From Enterovibrio paralichthyis (GTDB taxonomy: Bacteria > Pseudomonadota > Gammaproteobacteria > Enterobacterales > Vibrionaceae), in the NCBI RefSeq assembly GCF_019209835.1, contig NZ_JAHUTS010000012.1, positions 62,001 to 126,000 of the forward strand: DNA of 64,000 bases, given 5' to 3'. The notes under the pieces are model-generated. The model saw nothing but the letters and a program-made list of their open reading frames with translations. It was not told the origin of the DNA and searched no databases. Positions 24,759 through 32,019 of this stretch are shown piece by piece. The translations under genes were made by a program, and so were the position numbers. Within the stretch, counting starts at the first letter, position 1; each line of letters opens with the position of its first letter.

Positions 24759-26918
24759 TTAAGGGATCCACTTCAGGAACAGGGTTGCCAGTGGTGGCAG
24801 GGTGAGGGAAAGGTGCCCATCTTCCACGTTAATTTCTTTTGATGGAGAAACCCCTGAGCCCCAGTATTGGCTGTCGTCGGTATTCAGCAGCAGGGCATAT
24901 TTACCTGCCACCGGCACAGGAACAGCGTAGCCTTCGCGCACGACAGGGGTGAAGTTGCTGATCACCAACACGCGGCTGCCATCATCACTGAAACGCTCAT
25001 GGGCGATCACGCTGTTTTGCGCGTCGTCCCCGATTCGCCATTCAAAACCCTGGCTGTCGCAATCGCCTTCGAAAAGCGCCGGTGTCTCACGGTACAAATG
25101 GTTCAGGTCACGTACCAGATTTTGCACACCCTGATGCTTTTCATACTGCATCCAGTGCCATTCCAGCTGCCCGTCATGGTTCCATTCTGCGGTCTGACCC
25201 AGCTCTGTACCCATGAAGTTCAGCTTCTTACCCGGCTGGCCGTACATGTAACCAAGATAAGCGCGAAGGTTAGCCGCTTTTTGCCACTCATCACCCGGCA
25301 TTTTGTTGTGGATAGAGGCTTTACCGTAAACCACTTCATCGTGCGACAAGGACAACACAAAATTCTCGTTGTAGGCGTAAACCATCGGGAAGGTCAGAGT
25401 GTTGTGGTGATACTGGCGGTGGATTGGGTCTTCCTTGATGTAACTTAAGCTGTCATGCATCCAGCCCATGTTCCACTTGAAACCAAAGCCAAGGCCACCT
25501 TCAGAGGTTGGACGGGTCACACCAGGAAACGCCGTGGACTCTTCCGCGATGGTGATGGCGTTCGGATAGTGTCGGTACACCTCCTCATTCACCCAGCGCA
25601 GCAGGGAAATGGCGTCGTAATTGTGGTTGCCGCCATCATGGTTCGGGATCCATTCATCGTGGTTGCGCGAATAGTCGAGGTAGAGCATGGACGCCACCGC
25701 ATCAACGCGCAGACCGTCGATATGGAAATGCTCAAGCCAGAATAGGGCATTGGCGACCAGAAACTCGCGCACATGCGCGCGGCCATAATCGTAGATAAAG
25801 CTCTTCCAGTCCGGGTGCCAGCCGCGTCGAGGATCCGGGTCGTTATAAAGCGCCGTACCATCGAAGTTTGCCAGCCCGTGATCGTCTGACGGGAAGTGTG
25901 CCGGTACCCAGTCAAGGATCACGCCAATGCCTGCCTGATGGCAGCGGTCGACGAAGAATTTGAAGTCATCTGGCGAGCCGAAACGGCTGGTAGGGGCGAA
26001 CAGCCCAACCGGCTGGTAACCCCAGGAACCGTAAAACGGGTATTCCGATACCGGCATTAGCTCAACGTGGGTGTAGCCCATGTCGGTGAGGTAAGGGACA
26101 AGCTCGTCTGCCAGTTCGCGGTAGGTCAGGAACTCGCCATTTTCGTGGCGTTTCCACGAGCCGGCGTGCAGTTCATAGAAAGACAAAGGCTGCTTGTGTG
26201 GCGGGGAAAACGGGCGTTGCTGCCAGTTTTCATCCTGCCATTGGTAGCCATTCTGATCGAACACCTTGGAGGCAAAAGACGGGTATTGCTCGGCATGGTA
26301 ACCCCAAGGGTCTGCCTTGTGTGGCAGGCGGTTGCCAAGGCCATCTTTCAGTTCGAACTTGTAGCTGACACCGGCTTCAATGCCCGGTACGAACAACGCC
26401 CAAAAGCCATCATCCAGACGCTGCATAGGATGGCGGCGGCCATCCCAATGGTTGAATTCGCCAATCACGCTGACAGCGGAGGCATTCGGCGCAAACACCA
26501 TAAAACGGGTGCCAGCGACGGTTTTGTCGTCACGCTCGAAGGTGCAAAGTTGGGCGCCCATTTCGCGATAGGCTGTCGAAGGCGTGTGCAGGCGCGCACC
26601 CTCCAGCGCAATATTGCGGAACTGATAGGGGTCGATAAAGGTATGCTCACCGTCGGTATAACGGGCATGAATACGGTACAGCCTGTTTTCCAGTGCGGCT
26701 TTGTCGCTGGAAAGGGTAAACAGCCCCGGCGCCGCCTCGTTCAGGGCGATGGCTTTGTCATCCAGCAAGAGTGAGGCGCTTTTGGCCTCAGGTAGCCAGA
26801 CGGTCAATGCCGATTCCGGCGTGGCATTCGGCCCCAGCGCGGAAAACGGAGACGGAAAAGCAGCTCTTTCGAGCTGCTCACGGAGTGTAGTGATCGGGAT
26901 TGCTGAATCTGCCAGCAT
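24759..26918 (-). CDS. glgB: 1,4-alpha-glucan branching enzyme GlgB (GH13_9)
   Basis: GlgB makes the alpha-1,6 branches of glycogen. The 719-residue protein has an N-terminal beta module, a CBM48 domain (VSVIGEFNHWDGRRHPM, about residues 150-170) and the GH13 barrel. The catalytic triad is D406 (LRVDAVASMLY), E459 (IAEESTAFPGV) and D527 (LSHDEVVYGK), almost at E. coli numbering. The HVELMPVSEYPFYGSWGYQ segment is characteristic. It is last in malP-malQ-glgB, 5 bp after malQ, so branching is expressed with maltodextrin phosphorolysis rather than with glgCA, which is not in this window. Confidence 0.96.
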   Translation of the reverse strand: MLADSAIPITTLREQLERAAFPSPFSALGPNATPESALTVWLPEAKSASLLLDDKAIALNEAAPGLFTLSSDKAALENRLYRIHARYTDGEHTFIDPYQFRNIALEGARLHTPSTAYREMGAQLCTFERDDKTVAGTRFMVFAPNASAVSVIGEFNHWDGRRHPMQRLDDGFWALFVPGIEAGVSYKFELKDGLGNRLPHKADPWGYHAEQYPSFASKVFDQNGYQWQDENWQQRPFSPPHKQPLSFYELHAGSWKRHENGEFLTYRELADELVPYLTDMGYTHVELMPVSEYPFYGSWGYQPVGLFAPTSRFGSPDDFKFFVDRCHQAGIGVILDWVPAHFPSDDHGLANFDGTALYNDPDPRRGWHPDWKSFIYDYGRAHVREFLVANALFWLEHFHIDGLRVDAVASMLYLDYSRNHDEWIPNHDGGNHNYDAISLLRWVNEEVYRHYPNAITIAEESTAFPGVTRPTSEGGLGFGFKWNMGWMHDSLSYIKEDPIHRQYHHNTLTFPMVYAYNENFVLSLSHDEVVYGKASIHNKMPGDEWQKAANLRAYLGYMYGQPGKKLNFMGTELGQTAEWNHDGQLEWHWMQYEKHQGVQNLVRDLNHLYRETPALFEGDCDSQGFEWRIGDDAQNSVIAHERFSDDGSRVLVISNFTPVVREGYAVPVPVAGKYALLLNTDDSQYWGSGVSPSKEINVEDGHLSLTLPPLATLFLKWIP

Positions 26919-26923
26919 GCCTA

Positions 26924-29107
26924 TTACTCCTTGTGTTGGCTGGCTTGTGCACGCACGTCAGTCAGACGCTGGCACAGGCAGTTGATTTCCGGACGGGCAA
27001 ACAGCTCATCCAGAGTGGCTGAAAGCTTGCGACGCCAGTTCGGGTACTGGTCAACGGTGCCTGGTACGTTCACCGGCTTGTCCATCTCCAGCCAGTCTTC
27101 CAGCTGAAGGCCAAGCAGGGCGCTGCTGCCCGCCGCTAAATGCATTTGCATTGCGTGGGACAAGCTTTGGTCCATCGGTACATAGAGGGCATCCTGACCG
27201 ATATGCTCCGGCAACCAGCCATGCCAGCGGATGCTGTCGAGCATCTTTTGCTTCATTTCAGCGCGGGCAGTGAAAAGTCCTTCCAGCTGCGCTTCGTCAG
27301 GGTAGAGGCCAAGCTCTTTGCCCAGACGCAGGTCATCGCAATGCCAGAAACCGCGCAGGGTTGGCATGTCGTGGGTACACAGGGTCGCCATGGACTGCAC
27401 AGGGTAATGCGCCGGGGACAGGTAACCGCCATCTTCTGCTGTTTCGAAGAAGAAGACTTTGTAAGAGTGCACGCCGCCTTCGAACAATGGCTCGACAATC
27501 TCGTCCGGCACAGTGCCCAAATCTTCACCGATGATGCTGCACTGGTTGCGGTGGCTTTCCAGCGCCAGAATCGCCAACATTTCTTCTACTGGGTAGTAGA
27601 GGTAAGCACCGTCCTGCGCAGAGTCGCCGCGTGGGATCCACCACAGGCGCAGCAGGCCAAGTACGTGGTCGATACGCAGGGCGCCGCAGTGTTTCATGTT
27701 CGCGCGCAGCAAGTCGATGTAAGGGGTGTAAGCGTGCTTGACCAGATAGTCCGGGTTCAGCGGTGGCAAGCCCCAGTTCTGACCCAGTGGGCCAAGGATA
27801 TCCGGTGGTGCGCCGATGCTGGCATCCAGACACAACGCGCCTTCGTCCGCCCAGCTTTCTGCACCGGAGTCACACACGCCAACTGCCAGATCGCGGTACA
27901 AGCCAATGTCCATGCCACGGTCAGTAGCGAGTTGCTGCACCGCTGCCAGTTGTTCTTCCGCCAGCCATTGCAGGTACATGTAGAAATGAACCGCATCCTG
28001 GTTTTCTTTGATAAACGCCTGAACCGCTGGGTTTGAGAAGTGGCGGTATTTTTCAGGGAAGACCGGCCAGCCCCAGATTGAGTCGTCAGTCTTTTTCAGC
28101 TCAGCATGCAAGGCATCAAACGCTGCCTGATGCAGAAGGCTCATGCCGCCTTCGTCGACGTAGCGGTTGAAAGATTGTGCGCGGTCGGTCTGTTTTGCCA
28201 GTTGGCGGGTTTTGAAGGTTTCCCACAGCATTGGCAGCACGCTCATTTTGAGGTCGGCCACTTCGCTGTAGTTCACCCATTCCGCGTCACGGGCGGCTTT
28301 GATGCGCGCTTGGAATTCGGTGCTGCCTACGCGCTGCTGCGCCGCATCACTCAGGGCAAATTCCGCTACATTGATAACGTCGATGTACAACACGTTCAGC
28401 CAACGGCGGGAAGACGGGCTGTATGGGCTTGCGCCTTCCGGGTTAGCCGGGAACAGAGAATGAATAGGGTTCAGGCCAACAAAATTACCGCCACGGCTGG
28501 CAACGTTGCCCACCAGTTGCATCAGATCGCTAAAGTCACCGATACCCCAGTTTTGTTCGGACTTCAGGGTGTAAAGCTGAACCGTGGTACCCCACAGTTT
28601 TTCGTCTGCATTAAGGGAAGCCTGTTTGTAGCAACTTTTTGGCGCGACGATAACGGTCGAGCTGAAATCGCTCTTGCGGCGTTTGCGGCGCATGGTGAGC
28701 TGGTGGTAACCCATTGGCAGTTTTTCTGCCAGACGGAAGACCAGTTTGCCATCCTGCGCGCGGGTGTCGCTGACTACCTGAGATTCCAGCCAGCCTTCAA
28801 TCACGTCGCCATTTTCCTGGGTGAGTGACCAGCTGAAATCACCGATGCGCACGGTTTTACCCAGCGTGAGGGTGACATCCACAGGCTGGTTTTCACGCAA
28901 CACAACGACCGGCGCCAGCAAATCCTGCTGGTGTTTTCGTTCTGCCGACGCTTCCAGTTTCTCGTCGTCTCTGGTGTCGTATCCCATCGCAGCCAATAGT
29001 TTTACCAGTACGGCATCGCTGACGTTGGTTGGCTCTCCCCAGGCGCTGATGTAGGTATCAGCAAGCCCGGCGCGGCTTGCTACCGCTTTTAGTTTTTGTG
29101 TATCCAT
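26924..29107 (-). CDS. malQ: 4-alpha-glucanotransferase MalQ (amylomaltase, GH77)
   Basis: MalQ transfers glucan chains between maltodextrins and releases glucose, feeding MalP with longer chains. The 727-residue protein shows the GH77 motifs: SLFPANPEGASPYSPSSRRWLN, the nucleophile context ALRIDHVLGL with D480, the acid/base context IIGEDLGTVPDE with E528, and CTHDMPTLRGFW with D580. The N-terminal ~170 residues form the extra domain seen in E. coli MalQ (694 residues). It is 50 bp downstream of malP with a strong hairpin between them. Confidence 0.96.
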   Translation of the reverse strand: MDTQKLKAVASRAGLADTYISAWGEPTNVSDAVLVKLLAAMGYDTRDDEKLEASAERKHQQDLLAPVVVLRENQPVDVTLTLGKTVRIGDFSWSLTQENGDVIEGWLESQVVSDTRAQDGKLVFRLAEKLPMGYHQLTMRRKRRKSDFSSTVIVAPKSCYKQASLNADEKLWGTTVQLYTLKSEQNWGIGDFSDLMQLVGNVASRGGNFVGLNPIHSLFPANPEGASPYSPSSRRWLNVLYIDVINVAEFALSDAAQQRVGSTEFQARIKAARDAEWVNYSEVADLKMSVLPMLWETFKTRQLAKQTDRAQSFNRYVDEGGMSLLHQAAFDALHAELKKTDDSIWGWPVFPEKYRHFSNPAVQAFIKENQDAVHFYMYLQWLAEEQLAAVQQLATDRGMDIGLYRDLAVGVCDSGAESWADEGALCLDASIGAPPDILGPLGQNWGLPPLNPDYLVKHAYTPYIDLLRANMKHCGALRIDHVLGLLRLWWIPRGDSAQDGAYLYYPVEEMLAILALESHRNQCSIIGEDLGTVPDEIVEPLFEGGVHSYKVFFFETAEDGGYLSPAHYPVQSMATLCTHDMPTLRGFWHCDDLRLGKELGLYPDEAQLEGLFTARAEMKQKMLDSIRWHGWLPEHIGQDALYVPMDQSLSHAMQMHLAAGSSALLGLQLEDWLEMDKPVNVPGTVDQYPNWRRKLSATLDELFARPEINCLCQRLTDVRAQASQHKE

Positions 29108-29125
29108 TTCTATTCATTCTCTTAA

Positions 29126-29148
29126 AGGCGGCCTGTGACAGGCCGCCT
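29126..29148 (-). promoter_or_regulatory. malP-malQ intercistronic stem-loop
   Basis: AGGCGGCCTG (29126-29135) pairs perfectly with CAGGCCGCCT (29139-29148) around a 3-base loop. No T run follows in the direction of transcription, so it more likely tunes mRNA stability or partial termination than ends the operon. Confidence 0.6.
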
Positions 29149-29157
29149 GATTAGGGC

Positions 29158-31614
29158 TTAAAGGTTGATTGCTTCCAGTTGCCAGATGGTGTCCACATAG
29201 TCGCGGATACTGCGGTCTGAGCTGAACTTGCCTACAGATGCGGCGTTGATGATTGCCATCTCCGCCCAGTGGCTTTGGTCGCGGTAAGCGCGGTCGATAT
29301 CGGCATGGGCGCGGGCGTAATCGGCAAAGTCTGCCAGCACCAGATACGGGTCGCTGTGCACCAGATTGTCCGCAATGCTGGCCAGACGTCCCGGTGCATC
29401 CGGTGTCAGCGCATCGCCGTAAAGCATGTCGATGGTATTTTTGATGACAGGGTCGCGGTGGTAGATCTCGGCAGGGTGGTAGCCGTTTGCCAGCGCTTCC
29501 ATCACCTGTTCCACTTCCATACCAAAGATGAAGATGTTGTCGTCGCCCACTTCCTCGCGGATTTCAACGTTCGCGCCATCCATGGTGCCAATGGTCAGGG
29601 CTCCGTTCAGTGCCATCTTCATGTTGCCGGTACCGGATGCTTCCTTACCTGCGGTGGAAATCTGCTCTGAGACATCGGCCGCTGGGATAATGATTTCCGC
29701 CAGGCTGACGCGGTAATCCGGAATGAACACCACTTTCAGTTTGTCGCCGATGCGTGAGTCATTGTTGATGGTTTCTGCTGCGCGGTTGATGGCAAAGATG
29801 ATGTCTTTCGCCAGCGCATAACCCGGCGCTGCTTTCGCCGCGAAGATGAACACGCGAGGGTGAATATCAAAGCCCGGCTCGTTCAGCAGACGCTGGTACA
29901 GAGACAGGATGTGCAGCAGGTTCAGGTGCTGGCGCTTGTACTCGTGCAGGCGTTTGATCTGCACATCGAAAATCGCGTCGGTGTTCAGGGTGATACCCAT
30001 GTTGGCAGAGACCCAGTCAGCCAGACGCTGTTTGTTCTGTTTCTTCACCGCCATGAATTGCTTCTGGAATTTCTTGTTGCCTGCCAGTTTGTTGAGGCTA
30101 CCCAGCAGATCCAGATCTTTCGCCCAGTCGCCTTCCACGTGTTGGTTGATCAGCGAAGAAAGCGCAGGGTTACAGAACTTCAGCCAGCGGCGTGGGGTAA
30201 TACCGTTGGTCACGTTCAGCAGACGGTTCGGGTACAGGGCATTGAACTCCGGGAACAGGTCGCGTTTCACCAGGTCTGAGTGCAGCGCTGCCACACCATT
30301 CACCGCGTAGGATGACGCCACACACAGGTTCGCCATGCGCACCATTTGCTGCTCGCCTTCCTGGATCAGTGACAACTTACGCAGCTTCTCCGCATCGCCC
30401 GGCCATTTGGCTTTCACTTCGGTTAGCATCTGCGCGTTGATTTGGAAGATGATCTCCATGTGACGCGGTAACAAACGACCCATCAGTTCCGCACTCCATG
30501 TCTCCAGCGCTTCCGGCAACAGGGTGTGGTTGGTGTAAGCGAAGGTATGGCTACAGATATGCCATGCTTTGTCCCAGCTAAAACCGTGGTCGTCCATCAA
30601 TACGCGCATCAACTCGGGAATGGCGATGGTAGGGTGGGTGTCATTCAGCTGGATGGTTTCAAATTCGGACAGGGATTCCAGCGAGCGGCCAAGGGAAAGG
30701 TGGCGGCGCAGGATATCGGCCACTGAACAGGCACAGTGGAAGTATTGCTGCATCAGGCGCAGTACTTTGCCTTGCTCGTGGTTGTCGTTTGGATACAGCA
30801 CTTTGGTCAGGTTCGCGGCTTCCAGTTCGCTGAACTGGGCATTGACGTAATCGCCATCGTTAAAACGTGCCAGATCGAACGGCGCTGGCGCGTGACATTC
30901 CCACAGGCGCAGCGGGTAGGTGCTGTTGTTCTTGTAGCCGACAACCGGGATATCCCACGCGCGGCCTTCTACCTGCAGGGCTGGTTGCCAGCGGCGCAGG
31001 GTGTTGCCTTCTTCATCCAGGTAGGTTTCTACGCTGCCCCAGAAGCCGACTTTCTGCGTCAGTTCAGGACGTGCCACTTCACACGGGTAACCTTCCATGC
31101 CTTTCCATGCATCCGGCGCTTCTTTTTGTTCGCCATTTTCGAATGACTGGCGGAACAGACCGTACTCGTAATGTAGGCCGTAACCCACCGCCGGGAATTC
31201 CTGCGCTACCAGCGAATCCATAAAGCAGGCTGCAAGACGGCCAAGGCCACCGTTGCCCAGTGCCGGGTCGCGTTCTTCTTCCAGAAGGTCAGTCAGGTTC
31301 AAGCCAAATTCCGCCATCACTTCAGTGACTTCCGGGTAGATATCGAGCGCGATCAGGTTGTTACCTGTCATACGGCCGATCAGGAATTCCATAGAGAGGT
31401 AGTTAACTTTCTTGGCGTTTTTCTTGCTCAGTGCGGCTTCTGTTTCTGCCAGATTGCCGATGTTCATGTCGCTCAGGGCTTTCGCCATTGCCAGGTACCA
31501 GCCGCGGGTGGTCGCGTTTTCAGGTAGCTGCGCATAGGTATTGGTCAGGTGTGCCAATACGCTTTTCTTGAATTCTTCTTTATCGAACACAGCCGCTTGG
31601 GTTTGAGTTCTCAT
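29158..31614 (-). CDS. malP: Maltodextrin/glycogen phosphorylase MalP
   Basis: MalP uses phosphate to release glucose-1-phosphate from maltodextrin or glycogen ends. The 818-residue protein has the family hallmarks YLSMEFLIGR, ERDPALGNGGLGRLAACFMDS, NDTHPTIAIPELMR and the pyridoxal-phosphate site GTGNMKMALNGALTIGTMDGANVEI with Lys666. ATG at 31614 with AGAGG upstream was preferred to an in-frame start at 31635. It heads malP-malQ-glgB downstream of malT in the same orientation; in E. coli malT is divergent from malPQ. Confidence 0.95.
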   Translation of the reverse strand: MRTQTQAAVFDKEEFKKSVLAHLTNTYAQLPENATTRGWYLAMAKALSDMNIGNLAETEAALSKKNAKKVNYLSMEFLIGRMTGNNLIALDIYPEVTEVMAEFGLNLTDLLEEERDPALGNGGLGRLAACFMDSLVAQEFPAVGYGLHYEYGLFRQSFENGEQKEAPDAWKGMEGYPCEVARPELTQKVGFWGSVETYLDEEGNTLRRWQPALQVEGRAWDIPVVGYKNNSTYPLRLWECHAPAPFDLARFNDGDYVNAQFSELEAANLTKVLYPNDNHEQGKVLRLMQQYFHCACSVADILRRHLSLGRSLESLSEFETIQLNDTHPTIAIPELMRVLMDDHGFSWDKAWHICSHTFAYTNHTLLPEALETWSAELMGRLLPRHMEIIFQINAQMLTEVKAKWPGDAEKLRKLSLIQEGEQQMVRMANLCVASSYAVNGVAALHSDLVKRDLFPEFNALYPNRLLNVTNGITPRRWLKFCNPALSSLINQHVEGDWAKDLDLLGSLNKLAGNKKFQKQFMAVKKQNKQRLADWVSANMGITLNTDAIFDVQIKRLHEYKRQHLNLLHILSLYQRLLNEPGFDIHPRVFIFAAKAAPGYALAKDIIFAINRAAETINNDSRIGDKLKVVFIPDYRVSLAEIIIPAADVSEQISTAGKEASGTGNMKMALNGALTIGTMDGANVEIREEVGDDNIFIFGMEVEQVMEALANGYHPAEIYHRDPVIKNTIDMLYGDALTPDAPGRLASIADNLVHSDPYLVLADFADYARAHADIDRAYRDQSHWAEMAIINAASVGKFSSDRSIRDYVDTIWQLEAINL

Positions 31615-32018
31615 GCTATTGCCTCTTCTCGTCATTTAAGGGGAGCAGTGTTGAAAGTTCTAATTTGGTTTTGGGTGTCTAATTCACTGATACCAGTTTG
31701 CTATGGCGGATAGGGCGCTTCATCCTCCCCGAAAAACAAACTTAGGGATGAGAAATTGGGGCGTAGCGAATTGTTGTTATTCGGCTCACAAAAGACGGGG
31801 AAGCGGCCTGAAAAAGTGGGATCTATTACGGATTTAGGGGGGCGTAGCGCGGAAAAAAGTTTTGTCGGGCTAAAGAGATTGGTGCTGGTAGTCGGAAATT
31901 TGCTTGAGTGACGGAAGATGGACGCCGGGCAGGCGTAGAGGGGGTGGAGGCATTGGAGGAGGCGTGGTGAGTTTCAACCACGCCTTTTGGCTACGCCTGT
32001 GGGGATTTTCTGCTGCGT
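31615..32018 (-). promoter_or_regulatory. malT-malP intergenic region with malP control motifs
   Basis: This 404-bp gap has no convincing gene. GGGGAGGATG lies on the minus strand at 31730-31721, in the malP orientation, and fits a MalT box. AGGGATGAG (31744-31752), GGGGCGTAG (31758-31766), GGGGGCGTAG (31838-31847) and AGGCGTAG (31931-31938) are on the plus strand. The run of GGCGTAG motifs resembles that before lamB. MalT activation is inferred. Confidence 0.5.
31961..31984. terminator. Hairpin downstream of malT
   Basis: GGCGTGGT (31961-31968) pairs with ACCACGCC (31977-31984). There is no T run in the malT direction, so termination is uncertain. Confidence 0.4.
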
Positions 32019-32019
32019 T
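31999..32019. repeat. Short match to the MITE-like element at the malT stop codon
   Basis: GTGGGGATTTTCTGCTGCGTT differs at one base from the internal segment of copy 2 (near 24576-24596). The match ends inside the malT stop codon. It could be an element remnant or chance. Confidence 0.35.

Noticed and set aside
27140..28036. 298-codon frame antisense to malQ
   Set aside because: Overlaps GH77 catalytic motifs on the true strand; composition is that of a reversed gene.
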